This document shows, piece by piece, positions 1-10,023 of a stretch of DNA of 64,000 nucleotides (positions within the stretch are counted from its first letter, which is position 1; every line of letters starts with the position of its first letter). Location of the stretch: assembly GCA_016617785.1 (NCBI GenBank), contig JADILM010000001.1, positions 186,001-250,000 on the forward strand. Reading direction: 5' to 3'. The notes beneath the pieces are model-generated. The model did no database searches and was not told the origin of the DNA. It was given only the letters and a program-made list of their open reading frames with translations. This stretch comes from Sporobolomyces roseus (Eukaryota; Basidiomycota; Microbotryomycetes; Sporidiobolales; Sporidiobolaceae). A program made the translations under genes and the position numbers.

Positions 1-623
1 CCAAGATCATGAGCCTCACGACGGGCCTGTTCGGCGTCGATCCACCTCAAGAAACAGACGATCTCGATCCCGCTCTGTCAGCCGTGAACCATTCCGCCAG
101 GAGCCCGACGTCGTAGCTATGCGTTCGCGCCGGGAGGCACGTCGTCGCGAAATCGAAAGTGGCTCTCTCCACAACAGTAGAGCAGATGCTCAGCCGAGAA
201 CCTTTCCCTCTCAAGTACCTTCTTCACCGCTCACGAGCGCACGCTACGTCCCAGGCGACGTCCCTTTCATGGCAGATGATGTCTATCAAGCAGCTTTGCA
301 CGAAGATATGGTCAGTCTCACTCCTTCGTGGCAAGTTTCGTTTCAGAAAGTGAAGGCTCACCCGTTTTCATTCTTTTCACTCGACTTGCCTGAAGATACA
401 ACCTAGGCGCCACTCGACTGATACCCTTCCGAGATATCAGCCACACACCCCAGACACGGATCGAGCTTTGGAGCGTGACCCAGATCGGGAATTTCTCCGT
501 CAAATCGCTCGTCAAGAAGAACGGACGAGGCGTACTTCTGGACCGTTTGATGCTAGGCGTCAGCAGATAAGTGAGGAAGATAGCGAGCAGCTGAGAGGTT
601 ACCCAGGGAGCCGATATCGTTGA
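1..623 (+). CDS. 3' end of an arginine/serine-rich protein (partial)
   Basis: The reading frame is open from the left edge and encodes an SRSRS-type Arg/Ser-rich stretch followed by a charged segment. A donor GTCAGT at 311 and a CAG acceptor ending at 440, with a CTGAT branch site just before it, join exon 1 (up to 310) to exon 2 (441-623) in phase 0. Exon 2 is rich in Arg, Glu and Asp and ends at TGA 621-623. Using the earlier AG at 406 would give an immediate in-frame stop, so 440 is preferred. The gene starts outside the window. The RS character is compatible with an RNA-processing factor, but no domain is recognised and no function is assigned. Confidence 0.55.
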
Positions 624-878
624 CACACCGTATAATCTACGTTTCGAAGCTTTGTTCTTTTCTTTTCTTTTCTTTCCCCCCTCGCTTTTTTGTTCCATAG
701 ACCCTCTTCCTACCCCGCGCTATCTTGCCTCTCATTCAAATCTGATTCTTCCCCATTCTCCGCGTCACCCAAGGATAGAGAGAGAACGTAAGCTCGTCGC
801 AAGCCTCTCGATTCGTTTCATCGAGAATCGTCCCGAGATCTTCACAGAATCGAATTACATACCCTTACCACTATTCTC

Positions 879-2393
879 TCATGTAGATCCTATCTCCCTG
901 ACTCCCTCACCTCCCTTATCCGACCTTCTCCTCGTCCTCCCCCTCGCTTCACTCAACGTAGCTTTCATCTCGTCCATAACACTCTTCAAACTATTCACCT
1001 CATCCTCGACGCTCAAATCAATACTACTCAAATGATATCCCACTACACCCGCCTAAAGACTCGCAACCACTCTCCATCAGCTCTCCCTTCAAGAAAGCGG
1101 TTGAAAGAGCTCGATAGAACGTACTTTAAAGAATCCAACGTTATTCCTATAACCCACTAACGACTCTCTCGTCCCTTCCAACGCCTGCCATACCCCAACT
1201 ACAGCTTCCGCTGACCCTCGAGTCAGTTCTAGATCTTTCCGTAATTGTCTTCCTTTCGTTCCCTTTACTTCTTGCGAAATCCATTCGATCCAACTTTTCT
1301 CACTCAACTCTCGTTCCTTCTCACTCTCCTCGGCTCTCAACGTCCCAAAGATCCTTCTAGATTTATCCGATGCGAGGGAAGCGGTAGGTACTGCTCGATC
1401 TAATGAAGTGAGGAGTTCATTGAGGGACAAATTGATTTTATCGAATAAGGAATCTAGGAGTCGAGAGAGATCGGCTTCTTGTTTCGAGGAACGGACGGGA
1501 GAGGTTGCGGCTCGTGAGATCAATTCTTCTAATCGAGTGAATTCATGCTAAGGGTTTTTTTCCTGGAGGTGATTAGTTCTTGACCTTGTTAGTCTTTTCT
1601 TGAGAAAGTTTTTTTCGCTTACTACGATCCAAGTGAACGCATTCATCCCTTGAGCATTCAAACCAATCACTAAATCCTTGACTTCCCTCACACTATCCCC
1701 CAACGACGCGAGTTCGTCACTAATAAACTCTTTCTCCTCGATCCCACTCGAATAACGTATAGCCGTACTCAACTCCCAAATCTCGACGGGATGTAAACTT
1801 AATCCAACACTATCCTCTTCTGAACCGAGAGCTATCAAGTGGTCGAAAACTGTGAGAGCGTGCTTTGCTCGAAGTGAAGCAGTTCGAGCTGCAGTCGAGA
1901 CGAGTTTGAGGTTTGGAGGACAGGATACGCCGAGGAGAGAACAAGAGAGTGAGGTGAGTGGTGAAAGTGAGAGGGAGAGGGGAGGGAGTGGGATTGAGAG
2001 GTTTGCGAGGTGGGATAGGGAAGGTTGGAGGAAGGAGGGAAGGAGGGAGAGGTAAGAGTAGAGGAGGTAACGAGAGTAGGCGATTATGATGTATAGTAGG
2101 AAGAAGAAGAGGAAGTAAGGGATCAGAGGGTAGATGAAGGAAGTGAGGAAGGAGAAGAACAAGTTGCGAAAGATTGAACGAGAGGTTGGTCGTTTCTTTC
2201 TTGTTCGCTTTACTACTTGTTGGATACTAGAGTCTGACTGTTCTTCATCTGTTGACCAATGTTGGGGAGTAGGTTGTTTAGATCGTTTAGTTTGTGGTGA
2301 GGATGACGTCCTACTAGATGATGGTTGTTGCTGCTTGATTCTACTTTTAGGTCGACTCGGACTTGATTGAGCAGTTGATTTAGATATCGGCAT
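879..2393 (-). CDS. Membrane-anchored protein of unknown function
   Basis: Three exons on the minus strand (2393-1623, 1547-1125, 1052-879) join in phase 0 and give 455 residues. The two introns (75 and 72 bases) carry CTAAC and CTGAT branch sites. The N-terminal 75 residues are polar and basic (KRTRKKRPTSR). They are followed by one long or two short hydrophobic segments at about residues 80-125 rich in Phe, Leu, Ile and Tyr, then a mostly helical, charged soluble region. This suggests a protein anchored near its N-terminus with a large C-terminal domain. The final exon ends with a basic patch (RGRTRRRSDK). No catalytic motif or known family was recognised. A 117-base promoter is shared with the LysM gene on the other strand. 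The exon structure is well supported by frame; the function is unknown. Confidence 0.7.
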
Positions 2394-2510
2394 ATAGTAC
2401 TCGAGTCTAGTAAAGTCAAGTCAAGTGGGAGAGAATAGAAAAAGGTTGATTGACAAATCTCTCCTCCTGACTCTTTACTCCTTCGCCACTACTCTCCTCG
2501 CCCTCTCAAG

Positions 2511-3631
2511 ATGCAACTGTGTATAGCTTGTTCAGCTACACTAGATTCTATCCAATCTACACCAACCAATTCAGAGAAGCCCGCATTCGCTACTACATTC
2601 ACTTGTCAGCATTCAGTTTGTGCATCATGTACATCAAGGAGAACCAACCTGGCCAAAGTAAGCACTACTCGACTACTCCCTACTCACTCAAGTTGCTCAT
2701 CCCTATTAAAACAGTCATGTATACTGTGTGAATCAGTTCACGACGTTCTCGCAAACTCAACTACCTCGACTTCAACCTCTCCACCTCCCTCACGATCTAC
2801 TTTGAACCCACCAAGCTATACTCAGGATGGTTTCGTATTAGGGGATGACTCAGACGATGATGAAACAGAACTATCGCCACCTCCTCCTCCTCCTCTTCTC
2901 GCACCTCTCGAAGAAGAATCCCCTTCCTTCAATCCAGATCAACCACCAGCTTACGATGATCCCAAACATCCTCATGACGACGACTACGAGACGAATGAGA
3001 AAGAAGGAACAAAGCGAGATCAATGTAATATACATTACATCAAACCAGATGAAACACTCTTAGGATTATCCCTATCATACTCGATCGAGGTACGTCCCCC
3101 CCCCTTCTCCCCTCTTTTTATCTCCATGAGCTCATCCTATCAACCATATGCAAGGGTTCTCTGTTATGTCGAATGAACCGCTTACCAATCTCTACGCTCT
3201 CTACGACCCCACACTTATTACACACCCTCCCATTCCTACTCCTTCCCCCTACTGCTCGTCCCTCAACTTCAACCAAACCTCTATTACCTCCAGCAGAAGA
3301 ACGTAAACGACTCTTGATCAGACGGTTCCAAATCGCTACGAGATGTACCGATTATGCGGTTGCGAAAGCTTATATTGATCAAGTTTTGAAGGCGAGAGAA
3401 GAGGAAGCTGAATTCTTGAGAAGGAATCGAGGGACTGACGAGGTTGTCGAGGTTAGAGAGGGGGGTGAGTTGGAGGAGGCTAAGAAGAGTTACGAGGCGG
3501 ATGAGAGGTGGGAATTGGAACAGAGGGAGTTGGGAGGGAAGGGGAAAGGGAAAGCGTTGTTTGGGAGTAAGATTAGGACGACGGGGGAGGTCGAGAATAG
3601 TGGGTTGAAGAAAGGGTGGGGATGGAGGTAA
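2511..3631 (+). CDS. RING-like zinc-finger and LysM domain protein
   Basis: Exons 2511-2657, 2715-3089 and 3155-3631 give 332 residues. The first 80 residues hold cysteine pairs of the form CxxC, CxHxxCxxC and, across intron 1, CxxC, which resembles a RING/zinc-ribbon fold. An acidic, Pro-rich linker follows. A single LysM domain, roughly residues 165-210, runs from IHYIKPDETLLGLSLSY across intron 2 to LCRMNRLPISTL, with a typical two-helix LysM pattern. The C-terminal part is charged and probably helical (KAREEEAEFLRRNR), ending in a Gly/Lys-rich stretch. There is no signal peptide, so unlike secreted chitin-binding LysM effectors it is predicted to be intracellular. Intron 1 has a length divisible by three with no stop, so retention would lengthen the finger. 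The exact role is not known to me. Confidence 0.8.
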
Positions 3632-4145
3632 AGGAGGGGAGAGTACAACGTTTGGGTTTCTGAGTTTGCTCGGGTTTTCGGATTCTTCCCTATGTATCGC
3701 TCTCTCTCTTTCTTTCTGATTGTTGCTGTCACTTTTTGACTTACTTGTTTCATTCTCTCTCTCTCTCTCGTTATTCGTTCCTTGCAAATGCTTTATTACT
3801 TTCCTTGCTTTCGAATTGTCAACATTATAACAAAGGGATACACTAGAAGAAGTGAAGGGTACAACTGTGATTGAGAGAGATGAGTATGCAAAAGAATTCG
3901 CTGGATCTACCCTATGCGAACCAGAATGAATGAATGAAAAGGAGAGAGGAGGAGGAGGGACTATTTATAAATTAGAGAGGGAGAGTTGGATCTTCTATTC
4001 AAAGGGGGAGTTTGTATTCGTACATCGCGAGGGGAGGAAGGAAACGAGTAGATTCGGAGATTTTGAAGGGGGAAAAGAAAGGTCGAAAGAAATTGGTCGA
4101 AAGAAAGGTCGAAGGGGAAGAGCAGTGTCTTTATCTAGAGGGTCC
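3632..4145. other. Intergenic, two convergent 3' ends
   Basis: This gap lies between the stop codons of the LysM gene (plus) and the subtilase gene (minus). It holds pyrimidine-rich 3' flank (CTCT runs near 3700-3770) and an AT-rich patch TATTTATAAATT near 3962. Open frames here overlap on both strands, have no homology-like features, and were not called. Confidence 0.5.
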
Positions 4146-6765
4146 TCAGCTCCATCGATAACGGAGGATAGAGCGTCGAATGGGAGGCGAGGTTGCGATT
4201 GGGAGATCGTGGAAGACTTCGAGAGGGGTCGAAGTCGAGTTGATGCCGAGGGAAGGAGAGGAAGTGGGAGCAGCTTCAGAAATCGAGGATGAGGAGGAGG
4301 AGAGAAAGTTGGTAGCTTGAGCTTGATGATCACCGTTCATCGTTTCTGAAGCGTGTTCCGTCATTCTCGAAGCGATCGCTACTCCTTTCGATTCGATCGT
4401 CGCTGGGTGTTCGATTCGAACCGAAGTTGAACCGACTTGTTGTTGAGCGATACGAGTTTGATTGAATCCCTTCGAATCGTAAGCGGCTTTAGGGGGAGCT
4501 GGAGCTGGATCGGGCTTTGGAGGAGGTGGAAGAGGTACTGGGAGGTATTTGCCAGGTTTTGACCAGTCGAAACAGGTGTCGTTTCGTTGGTGACAGTTCC
4601 CTGCGACGAGATTGACCGTACCATCTTTCAATCCTTTGATCGTGTTGGGCGTGGCAGCTTTCATGAGAGCCGCTGCCATGATTCGAGGAGGAGCGTTACC
4701 CCTATTGAACGAGTAAGGAAAAGAGTTAGCTCAGATTCCGCGAACTCTTCACAAAAGAGAGATTTGTGACTTACCAAGTCGAGATGAAGTAAGCGATCAA
4801 ACCTGCAACGGCAGGGGTACTCATCGAAGATCCAGACAGAGTTGCTGAAGCGGCAGTGTTACCGATGAAAGCGCCGAGTACGTTGACTCCTCCAGCGAAA
4901 AGCGAAACGACGACTCCAGTATTCGAGAACTTGGCGACCGTATCAGTAGCGTCGACTGCTCCTACCGTAACTGCGTAGGGTGATCTCGCTGGTGAGACCG
5001 TACCGGCGTCGGTTCCTCCGTTTCCAGCCGCTACGACGAAATGAATTCCTCTCTTCGTCGCTTTCTTGACGGCGGCGTCGAGGGCAGAATTCGCAGGGAA
5101 CGAAGCTGATAACGAAATAATTGACGGTCGCTTTGATTTCTTCGAGAGCTTGAAAACGAGAGCAACGGCTTTGACCACGTTACTCGCAGTTCCTCCTCCA
5201 GAATCGGTGAAAGTTCTGATCAAAGTCGGGGAGCAATCAGTCTGAAGCTCTCGATTTGGCATCCTCGATAAGATGCGAACTCACTTGATACTGATGATGT
5301 TCGCTTTCTTCGCAGAACCGTAAGTAGTTCCAGCGGCTACAGACGCACAGAAAGTTCCGTGACCGTTTCCGTCGAGAATCTGCGAAGACAAATTCGGGAT
5401 GAGCGGAGGAACAGGAGAACGCCATGAGACAGGAGCTTACGCCCAGACCGATATTGCCTCCGACTTTCGCACGTCCTGCGAACTGCAGATGACTGACGAA
5501 AACTCCGGTATCGAGAACGTAGATGCTGCAAAAGGCGAATCAGTCGATCAGTACAATGACGCGACATCAGTTGGAAGGAAGAGACTCACTCGACACCTCG
5601 TCCAGCGGTACTGTTGAAGTAGTAAGTCGACGGTTTCGCGAGAGCTTTGTCCGAAGAAAGTCGTGCGATGTTCCAGGGAGCTTTCGGCTGTTGCTGAATG
5701 AACGTCTTGGAACTAGCTCCGGGTAAAGGTCCTCCTTGAATCTGACCGTCATCGTCGGTTGCGACACTTTCTACATCGGGAGATGCCAAAACCATTTCGT
5801 AGATCACGCCTTGGAGAACAGCGACATCTGTTTCGATCGGAGGAGCAGAGTCAGCTCAACTGCTGCGACGTTCGACAAACGAGAGGAGAGGCTTACACAT
5901 TCCAACTCCAACATCTGAGAATGAAACTCCACAACTTTCGCCGTCGGTCGTTTCTGTAGGACCGTCCCATGGACCGCTCAGAGCTGTGAGAGGGGAAGAG
6001 AGAGAGAGTCAGCTGTTGTTGAGCGAAGAAGAGAAGAAGAAGAATATAAAGCTCACATCCTGCATTTGGATCATCATCATCGACTCCTCCTGCACCACCC
6101 GCTCCTCCAGCTCCTCCAGATCCGTCGTCAGATCCATCTCCTCCATCCCCAGATCCTCCCGCTCCGGCCCCTGAACCATCACCTCCCGAACCATCTCCCG
6201 ACCCATCTCCTCCTGATCCATCTCCTGAACCATCTCCGCTTCCATCTCCTCCTTCCTCACCGCCTGCACCTCCTCCTGCACCTCCTCCTGCGCCCGAGCC
6301 ATCTCCGCCTTCTTCACTACCGTCCCCAGGCATCGTTCCCGAATCGTCTCCACCTCCTCCCGCTCCACCGTCTGTTGGTGCTGCTAGGGGAGCGTTGATA
6401 GGAAACGTCGATTCTGGTCCACCGTTCTCTGCGATACCCTCTGTGAAGAAAAGAAAAGACCGAACGAAAAAGAAGTCAGTCGAAATCGAAATTTCAGACG
6501 AGGACGGAAAAAAGAACATACGAGCTAGCCATGCGATATGAGAGGCCAAATTCACTCCCGCTGCTAATACCACGACGTAAGTCGCATAAGGACCAGGACC
6601 GTCGACTGCACGACGACCGAGTGTTGAAGGAAAGTAAGGAGAAGTCTTGTCGAAGTTGGGTGGCGATCTCGAGTAGAGTCGTCGAGCAACTGGGTCGATA
6701 GGCGATGCGTGAGCGACGAGTGCGAGAGAAGCTTGAATCAAGAAGAAGAGTGCCGATGCCAGCAT
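4146..6765 (-). CDS. Secreted subtilisin-family serine protease (S8, proteinase K-like)
   Basis: Eight exons (6765-6522, 6440-6057, 5983-5897, 5827-5590, 5525-5441, 5379-5285, 5215-4775, 4701-4146) join in frame to 709 residues. A signal peptide (about 1-21) is followed by a propeptide of the I9 inhibitor type, starting [12 protein letters not shown]. The propeptide is interrupted by about 100 residues of Gly/Asp/Ser repeats and resumes with [16 protein letters not shown]. The mature domain starts near [10 protein letters not shown]. The catalytic triad is visible: Asp323 in YVLDTGV, His353 in GNGHGTFCA and Ser508 in [13 protein letters not shown]. The oxyanion Asn443 lies in VAAGNGG. The active-site GSSMSTP replaces the usual GTSMATP, and AVAG the usual HVAG. 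A Pro-rich and then Ser-rich tail of about 130 residues follows the protease domain. It is expected to be a secreted endopeptidase. Confidence 0.92.
6085..6370 (-). repeat. Coding tandem repeat: Gly/Asp/Ser-rich (GDGSG-type)
   Basis: Degenerate short repeats such as GDGSGDGSG and GAGGAGG, read on the minus strand, lie within exon 2 of the subtilase gene and in its frame. On the plus strand they appear as CCATCTCC/CCTGAACC repeats. Such a minisatellite is expected to vary in length between strains. It interrupts the I9 propeptide instead of sitting at the protein's end. Confidence 0.8.
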
Positions 6766-7813
6766 CCGGAGTTATGAGGTGACTTGTCGAAAGTTTTGAT
6801 GTTGTAATCGAAGGACGGACTGCTAACGGACGCCCGCGTACCGTGCTGTCCTTGAAAGGGAGAGGGAGTAGTTGGGGAATGGTAATAAAAGAAGGGAGAA
6901 GGAAGGGAGGAACCAGAGCCTCTTTCTGAAATCGTTAGTTGGGGGGTGCACCAGGCTTGACGTCGGGAAAGGGGGAGAAAAGAAGGCAGGTCGACGACGA
7001 GGGACTTTCTCACGCTCCGTTTTCGTACAAGTTCGAACAATTCAGGAAAGGCTGCTACGTGTTTCGCAATGGAATTGTCAGAATAACTGATCGAAACGAA
7101 AAACGTGCGTCTTCGGAACGACTGAAGCCGCGCTCGCGTGGATCCTGTTCAGCAGTCAACATGTCAATTTACCTCGTCAAAGTGGAGATTCCGGAGGTTT
7201 CGTTGTGATCGAATACTGCCGGAGTGGAAAAAGGCTGAACTTGATGACAAAACTCACCAGTTGAGAACCGAATGTTCTTCGACTCTGCGGCAATAGGATT
7301 TATCGAACGATGTTCTATAGGACGAAGAACAAATGGGACTATCGTCAGCACTCGTTTTCGACTGCTCGGTTTGAGAAAGAAGGAAAGCTCAAGCCATCTC
7401 GATGAGTTGCACTATTCCTTTTTGTCGACGTGCGTTGGCTGAATAACCATGGTCTATCCATGCTCGCGTGCGTACGCTCACGTTCAATTGACGCCATAAT
7501 GGACTGAACGAAACGGCGCACGAGTTAATTGACCCCCTTCTCTTCGCAACGAGATATCCTCGCACATGTCAACGAAAGAGAGTTGACGGCATTCTCCGCA
7601 GAGAACATTCGTGGTCGTAAAAGGATAAACCTGTCGCTTGAGATCAGCTCGAGTCTATCATTGCGTTTTCGAAGAGCGAAATAATTGAGAGGAACGACGA
7701 GGAACGATTCCGTCACATCCTGAATCCTCTCGCTGAACAGTTGAGCCTCGTGATCGTGCTCGTTAGCCGATATTGTGTATCTTGCTGTTGCATAAGTCAC
7801 TTCGACATCCAAA
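6766..7813. other. Intergenic: subtilase 5' flank and mS45 3' flank
   Basis: About 1 kb separates the start of the subtilase gene from the stop of the mS45 gene, both on the minus strand. It should contain the subtilase promoter and leader. Short open frames on both strands lack conserved motifs or convincing splice patterns, and nothing was called. The gap is long for this window, which would suit a regulated promoter for a secreted protease (inference). Confidence 0.4.
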
Positions 7814-9080
7814 CTACTCCTTGTCGACTGCCTTCTTCGCGGGTAAACCCCTCCTAGTCTTCTTGACATCATAACTCTTCTGTAATTCCTCTCCTTCCTT
7901 CGTTCCACTCAAATCGGTAAACACTGTCGCTGCTCGCCCAGGCCGAGAAGCGGGAACGACTTGAATCTTCGCATTCGAGTGTTGAAGAGACGAGGGAGAT
8001 GTCGAGGAAAGTGGAGGGATGGAAGTGAGTGGTACGTCGCGTTTCGGTACTCGGTTGAGAAGGGGAAGGAATACAGGTGAATCGCCCTTAGAAGACGTTG
8101 AATATTGCGAGTTAGCGAGATTTCGGGCAGTCAAAAGATCAAAATGAGAAACTCACAGCTTCGACATCGACCATTTCGAATACTGTCTTCTTACTCGCCA
8201 GTGTCGGTTCGATAGGATCTGGTGATTCGAACCCTCTCCAATTCTCTCCCGGTTGTCGAACTCCCAAATGACTTTCCATCCCTTTCAACAACTCAGTTTG
8301 AAGCGTTCTTCCCTACAAGTCGCCAGGATCGTCAACCTGGGACAATCTCGAGCAAGAAGAGGACAGGTAGGACATACTTGAGATTTCCAACTCTTTTCCA
8401 ATTCCTTCAACCGAATGATCGCTCGAACTCGATCCATCGCTACTCCGAATTTGCTACTCACCGCTCGTACTACTTGTGCGTCTGTCGCATCTTTGATGAG
8501 GATGTTGTGAACGTAAGCGTTGTAGATCTTGGTCTTTATTTCGTCGGCGAGAGGAGGATTCGGTTTGAACGAAGGATTCAGTGGGAATGGCTGCGATCAA
8601 CGGGGAGCCTTTAATCAGTACAATCACTCATTAACAATGTCCTGTCACTAAGAGCAAGTTCTCGGTTCTCCTCTTGAGAAATATCCAGTCTCGCGACTTT
8701 TCGTCGATTCCCATAACAGAGCTCTTTGAGCGCAGATAACTCGATTTAAAGTTGTTTGAGTAGTATGAGAATGTACTCACGCTATCTCCAATCCAGTTTG
8801 TCCTTCCTTTCACTCCCTTTCTGAACCTCGCTCCTTCTCCGTTCAACCAAGCGTTGTACCCTCTCCCACCTCCCGTCGAGGTCACTGGTGTCGTAGAAGA
8901 ACCTTCAGGTGATGCACCTGATTGTGCTACGTCTCCTGCAGTCTCTGATCCAGTGACTGATTCTGATTTTGAAGGTTGGATGGATTCTGCTGGAGGTTGA
9001 GCGAGAGCTCGAGAAGTTGATGCAAATGATCGACTAGCTCTTGGTAGTGTTGTTCGTAGTGTCGGCAAATAGCTAGCCAT
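7814..9080 (-). CDS. bot1: Mitochondrial small-subunit ribosomal protein mS45 (Bot1 family)
   Basis: Four exons (9080-8781, 8590-8378, 8312-8157, 8086-7814) all join in phase 0, giving 313 residues. The first 35 residues are rich in Arg, Ser, Thr and Ala with no acidic residues (LRTTLPRASRSFASTSRALA), a typical mitochondrial presequence. The body resembles the Bot1/mS45 family: YNAWLNGEGARFRKG and NWIGD, then FPLNPSFKPNPPLADE, a helical part KFGVAMDRVRAIIRLKELEK, and a C-terminal block with GENWRGF. In fission yeast Bot1 is a mitochondrial small-subunit component needed for mitochondrial translation. The start is the ATG just upstream of the presequence. The gene is divergent from SDH3 across 134 bases. 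The family call rests on motif resemblance by eye. Confidence 0.72.
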
Positions 9081-9214
9081 TTTTGAGAGTGAAGGGAGAA
9101 AAGTGAACACCCTTGAACGACTTGGAAGTAATTGATTACAAAAAGTAATCTCAAGCAATACAGCAGCCTCACGCCGTTCACATCCGACTTTCTCCATTCA
9201 CTCCCACAATCACT
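9081..9214. promoter_or_regulatory. Short bidirectional promoter of mS45 and SDH3
   Basis: Only 134 bases separate the start codons of two divergent nuclear genes for mitochondrial proteins. Both leaders and core promoters must lie here or overlap the genes. No clear TATA box was seen. Co-regulation is inferred from the layout. Confidence 0.55.
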
Positions 9215-10023
9215 ATGCAATCTTTAGCTCGTCAAGCTGTTCGAGGTAAGTCCCCACCCGATACTACGAAGAGCAGAACGGGAACTGATGCTTTCGATCG
9301 GAACAATTAGGTCAAGTTCTCTCCCGAGGTCTCCTCAGACCTGTCGCATCGGTACAGGCGAGGTGAGTAGCTCACTATACTCTTCAGGGATCACAGTACT
9401 GACTAGTCCAACAAGTAGTAGACCCGTCTCGACTCAATCGATGACCACTGCCGACAATCTCTCTCTCCTCAATGAACAACGAGCGAAGCGACCATCTTCC
9501 CCATGGCACATCTACCAACCTCAGCTCACTTCCATGTCTTCGATCGCGAACCGAGCAACTGGTGCCGGTCTCTCAGTTGGTGAGTGTTATTTCTCTCTTT
9601 CAACTCTTGTTCGATCTCGACTAAACCTGATTGGCCTCTACTTCGCAATCTTCTCCCTTTACTCTATATCAGGCTTCTATGGAATCTTCCTCGCACACTT
9701 GGCAGGTGTCGATTCGGCTACCATGCTCGACACTTTCGCTTCCTTACCTGGTTGGTTCCAAATGTCGACGAAAGCTCTCATCGCTGGTCCTGCCGCTTAT
9801 CACACCATCAACGGATTCCGTCATCTCGGATGGGACACCGGATACTGTACGTTCTTCGCCCCTCTCGTGTCGCTTCCTCAGAAAGGGAGTGAGAGCTGAC
9901 CTTTTTCGTTACCGCGGCATTTCATTTCTTTCGACAGTCCTCAACCTCAAGACTTCTTACATGGCCGGTTACGCCGTTATTGGTGCTACAGCCGTCACTA
10001 CCGCTGGACTCCTCGCTCTCTAA
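9215..10023 (+). CDS. SDH3: Succinate dehydrogenase cytochrome b560 subunit
   Basis: Five exons (9215-9245, 9311-9362, about 9416-9579, 9673-9846, 9938-10023) give about 168 residues. Exon 3 can start at 9416, 9419 or 9422 because a TAGTAG tandem acceptor keeps the frame. An Arg-rich presequence is followed by the SdhC signature SSPWHIYQPQLTSM (usually SPHLTIY in this family) and NRATGAGLSVG. Three hydrophobic segments follow: GFYGIFLAHLAGV, FQMSTKALIAGPAAYHTINGFRHLGWD with the haem-ligand-type His, and a last helix ending TTAGLLAL. It is the membrane anchor of complex II in the inner mitochondrial membrane, binding haem b and ubiquinone with SDH4. The length is normal for the mature protein. 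Confidence 0.92.

Noticed and set aside
652..1035. Plus-strand open frame of 127 codons
   Set aside because: It overlaps the last two exons and the flank of the minus-strand membrane protein gene, has pyrimidine-driven Ser/Leu/Pro composition and no motif.
6009..6398. Long open frames on both strands over the GDGSG repeat, and the look of a CRISPR-like repeat array
   Set aside because: The repeats are short, degenerate, without unique spacers, and in frame with the subtilase coding sequence; the other frames are by-products of the repeat.
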